NCBI GenBank assembly: GCA_036345935.2
Contig: JADWOT020000002.1
Coordinates: forward strand, 9,888,196 to 9,952,195
Direction of reading: 5' to 3'
DNA length: 64,000 nt
Source of the DNA: Taenia hydatigena
Lineage: Eukaryota; Platyhelminthes; Cestoda; Cyclophyllidea; Taeniidae
Shown: positions 36,603 to 49,162 of the stretch, in pieces
Numbering within the stretch: the first letter of the stretch is position 1
Layout: each line of letters begins with the position of its first letter
Translations under genes and position numbers: made by a program
The notes under the pieces: model-generated
The model's input: only the letters and a program-made list of their open reading frames with translations
Told to the model about the DNA's origin: nothing
Databases searched by the model: none

Positions 36603-39072
36603 CTGCAATTTTTTGCCTTTTCTATAAGGGAACGAAGTGAATGGACATCTCGGTCGGGCGGCTTTAAACAAGGCTGGCAATCAAGAAAATTGTTGTGGCC
36701 GCTTTTCGGTTAAATAGTGCTGTACCAAAATGAGTTTGAGCTATTAGGCGTTTGGAATCAATAAAACATTGTATAATAAGAATTGTCGCTGCTAAAGCGA
36801 TGCCGTAACAAATATCAAAGTAGTCAATGCACAGAAGGGAGAAATTACGTGCACTCCGGAGTCGCTCATGCTTGCTGCATTGTTCTCATGGACGAAATGA
36901 TTGGAGGTTCAATCGTTTAAAATTCGTTGCTAAGTGGCCTCACAGTTGCTAAACTTGAACAAACTGGTACAGAACTATTAGTTAAGAGCTGATAATGTTG
37001 GTGCGAAAGGCGATTTTGTAATTGCAGCAACAGATCTTATTAGAGTGCCCAGGATCTCGATCTACCTACCGTTTCTAAAAATATCCATGAACGGCCATGC
37101 TGCGATCATTCCCTATCCATTTTGCCACCTGTATGGGCGCGAGTAAGTCGATTTTGCCATGCCTGAAGGAACTGTTAATATTCTCAACCCTAGATGCTGG
37201 TGAAGATAAACATATGACTTGCGAAACCAGATTCATCTCTCCCAGATTGTATCTAATCCAAACTCACACTCTATCTAACGAATGCATGTGCATTCGTGCA
37301 GCTAGACGTGCACGTGATCAGTTACTTCTACACTTGCATCGGTGTGCTGCCTAGCCTAGTGGCAACCAATTTTGGGACGAGAAGGGAATAAGGACTTCTG
37401 GTGTGTCACAATGAGATCGTCCTCCAACTCAACTTTGTCGGCTTTATCCCTGGCACTAAGTTACCAAAAGAAATGCATAAGTTTACAAGCAACAATTAGA
37501 AATAATGAAGCATTAAACATCCCCAGTGTTCTTATGTTTTCAAAAGTGCTCCTGAAGATATGGTTTTACATTATCTCCCGTGGTTAAGGCTAGTTTGGTG
37601 CTGACAAAGGCACCAACTTTACCGCACACTTTCTTTGGTTATCATGCGCAAAATATATTCGTGTTTCCTGCACTATGCTTAGTCGTCTGCGCGTTGACTT
37701 TGTAAACAGGTTACTGCAAATAACTTCGTGACAGTGAGCTCGCAATGCAGTTGTCTTTACCTGTTTGCATTAACGCATCTACAAGCGGTTCCATTGGGAA
37801 TTCACCAACCACCGGGTTAAAAACGTGCTAGTACACAAGCTTTAATCGTGTAGAGCAACAGTGTTTCGAATGCCACATAACAGCCTCAAATACCATTTGT
37901 CGGAATTACAGAAATGCAGTGGCAATCGTTTATCTTATTCCCGATTATAGACAGCCGCAAGGTCACTGTGCCTCTCCGGAACATTGTTCGATAAATAGAA
38001 ATAGATTGTTTTCGACATCAAAATCGGGAACGGCATCTAAGCTATTCGTCCCACAACAGTGCGTTTGCGCCATTTAAACGCCACTCTTGGCATCCAACCT
38101 TAGCATGCCAACCCTCTGAGCCGTGTGGTACCCAATCATCTGAATATCAATATGTGATACCGATTGTGTGTGCAGAAATGCTGCATAACGCAATTTTAAT
38201 GCTTGTATAGCAATAATTTGGACCAATTTTATATCCTTTGTTCCCTTTTATTTCTTTTCTCACTTTTATAATAGGAAGTTAGTTGGATTTGCTCGCGAAG
38301 GGGAAACAAGCCATTTATCCTCATAGCTGGCTAGTCCTGTTTTTATTGTAGTGCCTAGCTTGCTCGACTGTCTATTTCGGTCACTTGGGTGGTCTAGCCT
38401 CCAGGCCATGGCAGCGGCCTCAACCCCTTTTGTTAGCTGAATGTATATTCCGCCCTACTTTGATGCCCTATTTTGCCTTCAAGAAAGTATCAGGATGCTA
38501 AATTGAAGTCACATAACGAATAATATCGTTTGCTACGAAAAACTGTGCAAATTAGGCTACTAGTGACGGGGAATCCTGCAAAGTGTGTTTATTTGCGCAT
38601 CTTTAATTTCAGTTTCATCATCCTATCCCGAGAAGGCTTAGGCCAGAGAAGCTTATTTGCTTTTTGTCAGTGGAGTACACAAATGCATACAAAGCATGAG
38701 CAGTTTCCTGAGTCAAACAAATTCGTGTCATAAAAGTACAAATACAGGTCACGCGACATTAGCTGCTCAATAATGCTGTTTAATATGCGTTTGTTCTAGA
38801 ATCTTGTATTGGATGGCTTGTCAGTATTCTACACTTCTATAACTCGTAAAGTTTTGAGAACTTGCAAATTTAAGGCATTTTATCATTAGGTTCAAACTAC
38901 CTAAACCACGTTTGGGCGGTTCGACATTACTGCATCATTCATCACCACGTAAGGATTAATTAGCATTTTAAAGATCAAGAAGACGTTGGCCCATCCGTTG
39001 CATGTGCGTCTGATAAGCAGCAGCAATTAGTAAGTCAGGGTTGAACTTCTACTCAGTGGCAGAGGCTTTCGA
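36603..39072. other. Region that should hold the 5' exons of the ankyrin gene
   Basis: The exon at 36511-36602 needs an upstream exon ending in phase 1. I searched by eye for ankyrin hallmarks on the minus strand and found none. Plus-strand frames at 37097-37354 and 37372-37587 are unsupported. Confidence 0.3.
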
Positions 39073-39413
39073 CTAGGACAAAGGGTAAAGTTGTTTTGTC
39101 CTAAAAGCCACCTCGTTCTCCCTGTTGGCTTCTTGATAGAGTTCAAGACACTTGACTCCGTCAAGGTTCAAACGTGTGTTGCAATTGAAGCTCCGTAGTG
39201 GTTTGGAGACGCGTGCTAAACAACTTTCAATGCACTCAGGCACAGCGGTGAGACTGCGTTCACCAAAGCAAACGTCAGTGTCCAGGTGTCCTATTACCTT
39301 AGCTGCCATGAAAACGTTAATGTCAGCGTAATTCGTCTTTTTGGAGAGTAGCGTGATGCGAGTCATATCGTATGAGTTGACAGGGCTTATAAAAGCGCAT
39401 TGTTGATTCAAAG
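39073..39413 (-). CDS. Probable terminal exon, unrecognised
   Basis: Following the acceptor GATCACTTAG (weak tract) the frame is open for over 110 codons to a stop. It includes FISPVNSYDMTRITLLSKKT, NYADINVFMAAKVIGHLDTD and LNLDGVKCLELYQEANRENE. An internal AAG|GTAATA could be a donor. It lies upstream of the ankyrin exons on the same strand but carries its own stop, so it is probably a separate gene. Family unknown. Confidence 0.42.
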
Positions 39414-39846
39414 TCTAAGTGATCGATGTCAATGACACGAAGGCAAGCTATACCGCAGGTAATCTTGCAGCTTTTAGATTATGCGCCCATTTAAAGAGGA
39501 TGCCAAGGTAGTGGATACAGACACGCAACTCGAAAGCCCTAGCTCGAGACAGTTTTATGGGCAACAAGAAATACTCGCTGATAACTAGTAATCTTCACTC
39601 TTATACCTCAACGCACCTCAAAAGTGCTGGTATGTCATCGACTATGTAAAAAAACCTTTACTATTGTCAGAGCTCTTACAAAATATTATCAATTATCTAA
39701 AATGCATGTCTTCCGTGCGTCTCCACGCTTGACTTACGATTCAACAAGTCAAAGGAGAAAATACGATTATCTGTCCTGCATTAAATGCATTCCTTCAACG
39801 ATCTATGCAACGAAATAATTATCAATGACAGACAGCGGGATCACAT

Positions 39847-40091
39847 TTGCTGTTATATTTGTCACCGCGTGAAAGCTTAACCTTGGTGAGAAGCTCATGT
39901 TGTGCAGAACACGGACATGAAAGCTGCGAGGGCAGTGCAAATGCCACGTCCACATGCAGCTGTGTGATTCACTTTTTCTCAAAGGACGTCATTATTCAGG
40001 CTGATAATCTAGGCAGCGCACGAACGCCGGACAAAGAAGATAGTGACTCACCCACAAGGCTTCGCTCTTCCGACCTAACTTCTACCTCGAG
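39847..40091 (+). CDS. Possible exon, cysteine- and serine-rich, unrecognised
   Basis: The open frame includes SSCCAEHGHESCEGSANATS, TCSCVIHFFSKDVIIQADNL and DSDSPTRLRSSDLTSTSR. It meets the donor CCTCGAG|GTGAAT exactly where a tandem duplication starts. Six closely spaced cysteines suggest an extracellular module, but the spacing is not a clear EGF pattern. The start is uncertain. Confidence 0.35.
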
Positions 40092-40094
40092 GTG

Positions 40095-40545
40095 AATAAT
40101 CTGTGGATTATTGATATTGGCTCCTCGATGAAAGACACGATTCGACTTTTCTAAGACAATTCAAGGCACGCAACTTTAAGAGGTGATCCTCTGATTTAAG
40201 TCCGATACCTCACAGCAAGTATGCTTATTGCCAGCGTTCGAATCACAGAAGAATATGGTAGGCTGCTTTCTTGACTGCAAGGACGTCAAGACTATTGGCA
40301 GGATGAAGACACGGCGTGCGTGGCAAATAGGCAATGAGCTAGTTCATCGTCCGACTGCGTTGAAAATGCAAAGTTAAAATGGATTAATGTGTCCGCTCTC
40401 CACACAGGCAACGGAGATGAGGCAGTGGTAATGCAAATTGGGTAGACCGAAGGGGTGCATCAAATATGAAATTGAAGACTGGCATTGAAGAGATCATTAA
40501 CAATAAGGTAAAAGAAACACGGAAAAGTCTAATCTGCACTCAGTC
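40095..40545 (+). repeat. Tandem duplication, unit 1
   Basis: It is followed directly by a second unit. Shared landmarks are GGCTCCTCGATG.AAGACACG / GGCTCGTCGACGATCGACACG, AATCCTC.GAT..AAGTCC, ATCACAGAAGAATAT, GGCAGGATGAAGACA and AAATAGGCAATGA. Identity is roughly 75-80 percent by eye. No gene is supported. Confidence 0.65.
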
Positions 40546-40935
40546 TGCTGTACGATGGGCTCGTCGACGATCGACACGCTTCGTCATCCCTCAGAAATAC
40601 ACGACACAGAAATTAAAAAGTAATCCTCCGATCCAAGTCCAATATTACACTGTAAGCGTTTAGATCACAGAAGAATATAGAAAGTTCCTTTGTTGACTGC
40701 TAAGGTACCAAGACTATCGGCAGGATGAAGACATGGTGTGAGTGGGAAATAGGCAATGAACTGGGTGAAGTTCGGCTGCGTTGCCAATGCAAAGTTAGAA
40801 TGAATTTAAGTGCTCAAAACAGGGACAATGCAAATGGGATGGACTAAGGTGGTAAAACAAATGTGAAGATTAAGTAAGATGTAAAGGCGAATGCTGGCAA
40901 TAAGACATGAGGTATAAAGCAAAGTCTGGTCTGGC
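40546..40935 (+). repeat. Tandem duplication, unit 2
   Basis: Second unit of the head-to-tail pair. It is shorter than unit 1 because it lacks the segment holding TGTCCGCTCTCCACACAGGC. The divergence indicates an old event. Confidence 0.65.
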
Positions 40936-41229
40936 TGGATGCTAAATTATGCTAGCCAGGGTGTGCGTAGTCAGAATCCAGTGTCAAGACTGATTGCTGT
41001 CAAGTTTGATGCAAATTTTGGTAAAGCTGGTCCTCACATAGTGAAAAGGAGCGAGGGGAATTCACTATGCAAGGACTCCAATGTAGGAGAAACATGTTTG
41101 ATCCTTTCCAACGGTGACTTTACTCAAGTGAACTTTTAGCTTAAAAGTGCTGGCAAAAGTTCACTAGGCTGGTTACGGTGAGAGGAGGAGGAGGTGGAGA
41201 CAAAGGCGCTAGTCGTGGTTGTCTCGCCA

Positions 41230-41354
41230 TCAGTGCTGGTGATGCTTCAAGTGAGGGTGATGGTGGTATGACTGGGAGACTTCCACATCCGCTTGCTCCT
41301 GCAAAGACATCTGCGGAGAGTAAGTGTTCAAATCGCGGGTATATAGTACAACCT
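41230..41354 (-). CDS. Probable terminal exon of the zinc-finger gene, His-rich tail
   Basis: After the acceptor CTTATCGCTTGCAG the frame reads VVLYTRDLNTYSPQMSLQEQ, then ADVEVSQSYHHHPHLKHHQH and a stop. It enters in phase 1. Joining it directly to the exon at 43759 would create TAG, so another exon or acceptor must lie between. The frame is also open upstream (VSSQDAVYSCVCGFYTDSH), which may be coding instead of intron. The His-rich tail is low complexity. Confidence 0.42.
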
Positions 41355-41499
41355 CTGCAAGCGATAAGACATGTGAATCGGTGTAAAATCCGCATACGCA
41401 TGAGTAGACAGCATCCTGCGAACTGACACCCTCGAAGGTGGTACTGTCTGTTGAGGCATAGAACGGTGGTGAGTCGGTGGACAATTGCACACTAACACA

Positions 41500-43640
41500 T
41501 CACTTCTTAATGTGCAAGCAAATTATTGATGAGTCAAAGTGAATTGGTGGTCAGTCCGTCAAGAGCGGACAACGACCTTAGAATAGGAGAGATGACGCGA
41601 ATTGCGAAGCAGTATGTAGTCGCAGCTGTGTGCGTGAGCGTGATATGTATTTGTAGATACAAAATAGAATCATTTAGAAGTGCTTTTCGGGGTGCGTGGT
41701 GAGGTGGTATGTAAAAGGAAGTAAATTTAAGGGTGGCTTCGGTGCCTCACTGAGCTTCTCGCCCTGTCATTTGAGGTCACTCCAGTGCCGTTAAATTTGC
41801 TCATGGGTTAGAAGGGAGGATTAGGGAATGAGGTAGAGTAGAATGAAATAGAGAATCCGAAAACGGTACAGATGGTAACAAAGTAGGTAAAGGGGCAAAC
41901 GGTTGCAGTCATTATGTGTTAGTGCTGAGTGATATGAGCTTCTATTTGTACACCAGACTTTCTGCATTTTGACGTACTGCTACATTGAGACGTGTGTAAG
42001 TCCCCTCAGTCACTGTCATGATTTCTCTGTCCATTCATCCGCATTTCTGAAAGCAATGATCAAATGAAATTCGGTCCCTTATATTCTACTTCGTACTAAC
42101 TTGCCCTCGGTATAAGGTGGAGTGCGCTTCCACTAAGCCTTCTCCATACGCTTCGAGCCTCATGCGGATCAACAAATAGGGTCGTGCACATTGAGAGAGT
42201 TCTTCGCTATTAGATCAGTATTCCTACGAATAAAGATGGTGACGCGTGGTAATATACACACTCTCTCGGCATCCCAGCGCGTCAGATGAGGTCAGATCGC
42301 CAAAAATGGTAGCTCAAGTTGGGATCAAGCATATTTTTGCTTGTATACACTTTGATTTCTAAGGCGTTGGCTCGTAGGTGTTATTCTCACGCAACCTACT
42401 GGTATGCAATGGCCAACCTCATAAGTTGATCAGAAGGGAGGTCATGGAAGAAGCTCGAGGCAAGTTAGAGGCCATGTTTAGCTCTCGATGTGTGAAAAGG
42501 AGCTGCTTTTGATATTTGCCCTTGCGCTGTGGCAAAGTGGGCTGTCTTTTGAGCTGGATTATCAATTATTACCATTATTACGCTCGTGAATTGTCTTCTT
42601 TTGGCTTCAAGGTAGCTCTAGAACGAGCCTGATCATGCACAAGCATAGCAACAATGCGTATTTGTACAAAACGTTACGCTCCTGCGTTGTAACATCCTTG
42701 TTAGCTTGCTTTGTCAGCACAACTTATCAGTGTAAGTACAATTTAACTAGCATACGATCTTCTTTAATTTAAGCAGTGCATATAGGAAGTAAGTTGAAGG
42801 AACGCTGTCAAATCAACTGTGGGTGCGCGTTTTAAGTACTTATTCACAAACTTAGTTGGAATAATTATAACGAATAATATAACGGAACTGAAACAGACAA
42901 GATTATTCCATTGCTTGTGGTGCACTTGCATCTGGTGGGATAATGCATAGGGTGAAATTGTTTGAGGTATCTGATGGTACATGCTGGCAGGTGTTCATGG
43001 TGCATATTTAAAAAATCACCATCAGGTGCACTCCCTAGATTGGCAATTAAGCGCGGAGGTTCCTTGAGCGGATGCTGCTATAATGTGCTGAATCAGAGAC
43101 CATCTGCTCCTGGTGAAATAATTTGACAAGCGAAATTGCATCTGTACTCATTCAACCTGTTCAATGACGACTTGCTATCCTTTCGCTTGTGATAGCTGAG
43201 ATGTGATGTAGCTTTGGTACAAAACTCTAGTGTCAGTAGGTCTGCAGACAAGCTTTTGCGCTTTCCTATGATCGAGACAATCCTCCTGGTAACATTACCA
43301 TCTTCACCTTTAAACCTTAAAAAAAGCGATCATTATCTGTGTCAATGATAAATTACCCGACTAGTATTCAGTGTGAATTTTGAATTGAGGCGACAGATTG
43401 TGCTCGCCAAAGGTTAATGCAGCTGTCGAAGGCGTGTGTAGGTAAAGAGGTATAAGAATTTCCCAATCATGGATGATAGCTTCCATTTTACACTAACTTC
43501 ACTTCGGTAAGATCATTGGCAGAATTTCCAGTTTAAGGGCTGCCTATAATAAAAAATGGACGTTAGCCACTTACTGAGTGGCAAGCGACGATTTCGTTAA
43601 AATTTATGCCATACATTTCCTTGATCCAGCCAGAGCTACA
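41500..43640. other. Probable intron of the zinc-finger gene, no exon recognised
   Basis: Lies between exons at 43759 and 41354. The frame analysis predicts one more exon here, not found. A shift near 41.6-41.9 kb to G-rich plus strand is visible. Confidence 0.35.
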
Positions 43641-43758
43641 AATATCACCTAACTTGGAAAAAAGCCTGCGTCTTTTACGAAACCTTGCTCGCACTTATTA
43701 TATAAATTGCCCAAATCTGGTTTCTGGGACCAGATCATGCCAATGTCAAGATGCTTAC

Positions 43759-43947
43759 ACAGCTTTTGTTTGGTTGAGCGCGCAAGGCTGATAAATACAA
43801 AGTTCGTCTTATCTGCTTCTGTGACTATAGTCACCCTATCGTCTTGGCTGAACCCATTTATTTTATCGTCTTCCGATTGACACACTTCCCGAAGCCCACT
43901 GCCATTCGATGTCTGCCCTAATCGCATGAGGCAATAATATCCAGTGC
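43759..43947 (-). CDS. Probable zinc-finger-gene exon, acidic, degenerate finger start
   Basis: It runs from GATAAAACAGAG| to the strong donor AGCTGT|GTAAGC, 189 bases, phase 1 to phase 1. It encodes TGYYCLMRLGQTSNGSGLRE, VCQSEDDKINGFSQDDRVTI and then VTEADKTNFVFISLARSTKQ. YYC echoes the FYC/LYC start of the fingers, but the second Cys is Arg, so no zinc site forms here. Confidence 0.5.
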
Positions 43948-44543
43948 CTCTGTTTTATCGCCACTCTTATTGCGTCTTTGTTCTCTGCTACGAGTTCAAT
44001 GGTTGTCAGCGTTTATTGGCGTGGCAGGTGCCATACCGATTTTGAAGGACTAAATTGTGATTATCTGGCAGTGCATAGTCTCCGCTCACGAGAGTATTAT
44101 TAGATATGACCCTAATGCACACCTTGGAATGAACTGACCACATCAATGTTCGCAGTGAAATCTTGAGAATTTTGATGCTCAATTTTATTGACAATAATGG
44201 CTTGTGTCATGTTGCATTGTAAAACTTCAAAATGGGCAACAACATGCTATTTTTTACAACTCTGACCCTATTTCCCATGCTGCATCCATTCAAATACGTT
44301 GTAAAATTTCGCATTTTTGCATCAATTTTCTAACGCTTTGATAGAAATCCACCCTTGCGTGTAGCAGCGATCATGATTAAAACAACAGAAGCAATAGTTG
44401 CAATATATCTGCCAAACATTAAGCGCGTTTCTACTCGCAGAGCACATAGCCAAGTCTACATCTGTAGGTGGTAAGCTAATACATCTCATTCGGAAACTCT
44501 ACAAAACAGGCAAGTAAATTTTGGTTATCGCATTTATAAATAC

Positions 44544-44651
44544 GTGTGCATATTTCATTAAAATATCTAGTAATTTGCAAATACACGCCCAATTGTCGGT
44601 AATGTGGCATTACTGTAACATCGTCTGAATTATCTACACCGCCGATGCGGT
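44544..44651 (-). CDS. Possible zinc-finger-gene exon without a finger
   Basis: Between TGTTACGTCAG and GCACAC|GTATTT it encodes RIGGVDNSDDVTVMPHYRQL and then GVYLQITRYFNEICT. Phase 1 to phase 1, like its neighbours. The frame remains open to 44476 (YKCDNQNLLACFVEF) if the donor is not used. The acidic composition and shared symmetry are the evidence. Confidence 0.4.
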
Positions 44652-44988
44652 CTGACGTAACACAATGCAATACGATGTTTGCCTTATCGTATCTATCTAG
44701 CGACGCTCAATTAGTTTTACATGATCAGACGTTCGCCAAAAAAATCTTTGCGATGTGTATATTCAAGACCTATGCTCTGAGTGATTTAAACTTACTGGGG
44801 ATTATTTTAATGTAAAAAGGTAATATATTGACGTAAGCATCGCTACAAATTTGGTAATTTTGCTCACGAAATTGAGGGTGTTTGCGTTACACCAAATACA
44901 TTGTGCCAAATGCCTGCAAAACGGAAAACTAAGGCGTTGCAACAAGCACTTATTGCAGTATAAGTCTGATTATCGAAGAAATACTTAC

Positions 44989-45093
44989 GAGCATGACGTG
45001 AACTCATATGATCTAAGAAACCTTCGAACGCCGGGTACCCTGCAAAGCATTCTATGCAGTAAAAGCGCATTTCTGAATTCGCCATTCTTCGAG
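44989..45093 (-). CDS. C2H2 zinc-finger gene, finger exon with all four ligands
   Basis: Between the acceptor TTGCATTGCTATAG and the strong donor CATGCTC|GTAAGT the exon encodes RRMANSEMRFYCIECFAGYP and then AFEGFLDHMSSRHA. All C-x2-C-x12-H-x4-H ligands are present. The length is 2+102+1 bases, phase 1 to phase 1. C2H2 fingers usually bind DNA; the unusual isolated-finger layout leaves RNA or protein binding possible. Confidence 0.65.
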
Positions 45094-45378
45094 CTATAGC
45101 AATGCAAAATAAAGCACAAGTATAGGAAGAGGTCTTGTGGAAGACCAAAGCCACGACTGAGTTGCAGCGCACAGGGAGGATTTTAATCAAGGGTTAACAG
45201 AATCCCACTCACAAATATGCATTTCGATGAAATGACTGAGGAGCAAACGAAAGTTTGCGAATGGAACGAGGCAGGCAGGGCATAGATTGTGATTCAAAAC
45301 TAAGATTGAAAAGAAGGTTTTTAACAAATGAGAAGGCACGTAGCAAAAATGATGGGGAGGTTTGGTAATTTCTCTTAC

Positions 45379-45453
45379 GTTTCTGATGCAATAGGAGCCT
45401 TCCGTAGGATCTGTAATGCGTTTGGCAAGTCGGACAAGGCAATTGCACGATTA
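45379..45453 (-). CDS. C2H2 zinc-finger gene, short finger exon
   Basis: This has excellent splice sites: acceptor TGCTTGTTGCTTTTCAG and donor AGAAAC|GTAAGAG. Its 75 bases encode IVQLPCPTCQTHYRSYGRLL and then LHQK, a C-x2-C-x12-H finger whose second His is not in the exon. It is symmetric, phase 1 to phase 1. Joined to the exon at 44989-45093 the next residues would be PRRM, so no second His follows and the finger would have only three ligands. Confidence 0.55.
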
Positions 45454-45716
45454 CTGAAAAGCAACAAGCACACGTAAAATAAGGTGCTAACACTGCGATG
45501 CCATTCACATGCTTTGTTTGCTCATTGAGCATCAAATTATAATTTGAATTAAACAAGAGTTGTTTCACTTGCTGCGATTAATTTGTTCATAGCCGGATAC
45601 GGAATCAATAGGCATAAACACAAGTACTTATGCACAAATGCAGCGCTTTCTTGTGTGCATGTGCATATGCACAGAAATGCATGCTCATAATATATCCACA
45701 AATGAGAGGCGCCTAC

Positions 45717-45833
45717 TATGGTGTTCACGAATTAAGTGCTTGAGACCTGGGATGACATTTACTAAAAAAGTAGAACACACTGTGCATCTGTAGAGGGCCA
45801 TTTTAAGAATGAAAATGGCGAATTGCTCGAAGT
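45717..45833 (-). CDS. C2H2 zinc-finger gene, finger exon
   Basis: The exon encodes EQFAIFILKMALYRCTVCST and then FLVNVIPGLKHLIREHH, a complete C-x2-C-x12-H-x4-H finger. Proposed borders are CTTTACGAG| and CACCATA|GTAGGC. They give 2+114+1 bases, the same phase-1/phase-1 symmetry as the other finger exons. Both splice sites are moderate. Zinc-binding residues are all present. No TGEKP-type linker follows. Confidence 0.55.
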
Positions 45834-48800
45834 CTCGTAAAGGTGCTTGTGGTGAGTTCAATGAGTGAGCATGAGATCCTCCTGGATCTGTCCTCAACAC
45901 TACGTGATTAAATTACAGAGTAGTAGTCGACATCATGCGCTTGGCCACAATTTTGCGCACTGTGGGCACGTGGTTAGAAAGTGCCTCAATTCAGATGTCT
46001 AGTTCTTCGTACGGTACTCCAAATTGGCCGTCAGACAAAGGCGTTTCTGATGCACTGGGAAATTTGGAACCTGTATTTAGCATGCTTGATCTTACCCCAT
46101 CATCCTTTTAACGTTACAGTGCCTATAACCCTTTTCCAGCCTACAAAGCATGGAGATGAAACAAAGACTGTAGGCTGCCATTAAAGTGATCCCAAATTAA
46201 TGGTTGTTGTTTATGTTCACGAAAGATAATTTTGCTTCATGCTCGGCATTTTTACCCCGGAGTTTGTTGTGCCTTAAACGGGCTCAACACTTTGCACGCA
46301 GATTGTGGAACTACGATGGATTATCATTCCCCATTTCTGAACTTACACATCACATTCTGATTGTCCAGAATATGAGGTTTGCCTGGTAAGTCCTGCTAAC
46401 CGGTGACCAGAGGTAGGTTCAGGTATGCAGTTAATTGGGCTGAATGCATAAGTTACTTGCATAGCAGACCTTCTGCCGCAAAATTAAGTGCCATGCTTCA
46501 CTGTTAGGGATGCGTATGGGCAAAATATTTGCTCTCGTGAATAATGGGACTTATTCTCGCAGGGGTAACTGTAAATATGCCCCCTTACGCCGTCCATTCC
46601 ATCCCTTTACTCGCAACGGATCAGCTTCCCCCACCCATTCCTCGCAAACAGCGGGATATTGAAGGTGATGCTCATGAGTGATCAGATTGTTTTCCGCCTT
46701 ACAGTAGTAAAGCTAACCTCGATGATAGCCTTTGACTTGGTCGCGAGAGTGGGATTTAAGAGTAATAAGAACGTTTCTGTTTTCCACTTCAGGAAGTAAC
46801 TAGGGCATTTTAAAGACTGTGCAAGATTGCACTACTCTTAGCCTCTGTATCCAAGCTTTATTCGATTTATTGGATGTACCAACGTTAATCTCGACTACGC
46901 TTAGTGTTTAAATGTACCAGCCCCATTTCCATGTTGACGGATGCTGTCGGACTTCTAATTCGCATCTTTGTCTCATTTCTGCCAGAATTGTCTCTTTTCT
47001 GTTTCCTTTTGCCCAAACTTACCAAGCATATAAAAGGCGGCTCGCTTGTCAATAATCTATGCCAGCTGCTTCATTTATTCTATTAATGGGCACGTCTACA
47101 AAGGCCAGCGATCTGCTCAACAGAAAGTCGCCAATTACTTGTTGTGTTCTTGCATTGATGTTAGCTGAACATTTTGGCGAACCTCACTACTAACCAGATT
47201 TTGGAGCATGTCTATAGCGGAAGTGTTGACAAAGACCACTAAAAAGGCGAATTTTCTAGCTTCGCAAAAATTTGAGGTGGCTTTAGCGACAGAAAAGTAC
47301 TCCTTGATCATCGGTTTGCATCGAATGCGACCAAGTGAACTCGTACAAACATGTATCGTACCAACCGATATTCTCGGCCTGGAATAAAACTCGCTGATTA
47401 AATCTCGCAACCGGGTTTCTGGTAAAATGCGTGGCAACTCGACTACCGGTGTTTTAATACACAAATTAACTTACCGATAAATTGGCTGTGCCAGTGCTAC
47501 AATTCTCGTGCATACATGAGGCGGTTGGCTGAGATCCGCTTCCCTGTCTTCCTTCATCTCGGCCTGTCGCTTTACTGTCAGTGAGCGATGGCGGTAAGGC
47601 AGACTTAATCGGCTGCACTCTCAGTAACCGGATATGAAGAGACCAGATCTTTAGGTTACTCTTTTGCTAATGTGTAGCCATATCATATCATTTAGCTTGA
47701 CATGAATCTCGGTGAGAGTGGTCTATATGTTGCGAAAAGAAGGAAGGATTTGTGAGTGCACGTTCCTGTCCTTTCAAATAATGGCTTCAGCATAAAGAAC
47801 TTTCGTGATCGAATATACGAAATAACAGTGAAATAAATTATACGGGAGCACGTTTGTTTAGGATATATGATGAATTACAGTAAATTAGCCTTCATTTTTT
47901 ATGTAATAGATATTCCTAAATTGCTAAATCGAGCAATGCACAAGTTTTATTAGTGCAGGTCAAAGGTTCGGGACTATGGGCCCCAGTCGTCAGGCATATT
48001 TTAACTGAGGGGAGAGTTGCCGCCTAATGTATTACTTAGAGCGAGATCAAAGACAAAGTGAAAAATAAAGATAGGATATTTGTTTTGGCTTTCGCAAATA
48101 AGTAAGGCGGTTTCGGTCGCCGAGGTATGTGTTAAGTTTGCTCTGCTTTGTTTCTACTAGAAGTTTGTTAATTTTTCGTCTGCTTTGCCAATCAGAGTAT
48201 TTGTACTCTGTATTTTGCAAACTGCAAAAGCCAAATATCAAGTAGTCGGAGACCTTTTACCAAAATTAATGCACAATATGTAGTGTGATACTATGGGCCT
48301 AGTTAATGCTGCCACGTGTTGGCAGTGGCTAACATTCCAGTTTGGACACGAGAACACTTGAAGAATGGCCCTCTCAAAGAATTCACAAGGCGTGATAATG
48401 CCGTCTAAAGTAAAATTTGGTTTCGCTAGCCTCGCGAATGTAATTTATGACTATAGGTATTTGAATCATTGACCACGCGGTTTTTACAGATATCAGTTTT
48501 ATATGCTAGTTCATCACTTTTATGGGAAGACCTTTCGATATTTGCAAGTGAAAGCACACGAAGTCTTGGTGGAGCAGCAAAGATTCGAGAAGACTAGATA
48601 AGGGTGCAAATGTTGGTCGATTTTAGTCTCACAACTCAAATAGGACAATAAAGTGAAAAGTAACAAGATTCCTCTCAGGAGACTGCATGTTGACCACTAG
48701 GGATGAGATTCACATCTGATTCTGTAACCTGGGAATCACAATTAATTAGTGTTCTATGATCTTCTGAATGAAGTTTTTAGGTGCTTTCATCCCTTGGCAT

Positions 48801-49162
48801 GGTAAACGACACTTAGTTTGTCAAATCAAGCCTATGAAAGAAGTCAGCGAAACATACATTGTGGGATACCAAATTCAACCAGGAAGAGCTTGACCACTTC
48901 TTACCGCAATCTGATCCGTCCACTATCAGTGGACATGACACATTGATTACTCATTTCTATGCTGTCGACAACGATGAAAAGATATAGAATTAGTATGAAG
49001 CCTGTTAGAAATTTGCATGTTTTGCCAGCGCAACAGCAGACAAGAGCATTTTGCTCGAATAATCTGCATCAAGGGTCTGCAAAGAAGGAGGAGAAGAATG
49101 CGACAAATACATAACAGTTGTAAACTACGCTAAGTGGCTGAAGCAATGTCTGCAGCGCTGAC
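45834..49162. other. Probable introns of the zinc-finger gene
   Basis: Apart from the doubtful exon at 47135-47464, no further C-x2-C pair with finger spacing was found on the minus strand. A plus-strand frame at 46204-46388 ends at GCCTG|GTAAGT, a good donor, without other support. Confidence 0.3.
47135..47464 (-). CDS. Possible exon within the zinc-finger locus
   Basis: The open frame to a stop includes PVVELPRILPETRLRDLISE, FYSRPRISVGTIHVCTSSLG and FVNTSAIDMLQNLVSSEV. It lies between finger exons on the same strand. Candidate splice sites (AATCTG|GTTAGT; TTTTATTCCAG) do not give the phase-1 pattern of its neighbours, so it may be chance or another gene. Confidence 0.3.
   Translation of the reverse strand: MCIKTPVVELPRILPETRLRDLISEFYSRPRISVGTIHVCTSSLGRIRCKPMIKEYFSVAKATSNFCEARKFAFLVVFVNTSAIDMLQNLVSSEVRQNVQLTSMQEHNK

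Noticed and set aside
41178..41426. Plus-strand Gly-rich frame
   Set aside because: Antisense of the His-rich terminal exon of the zinc-finger gene; GGN repeats arise from CAC/CCN codons on the other strand.
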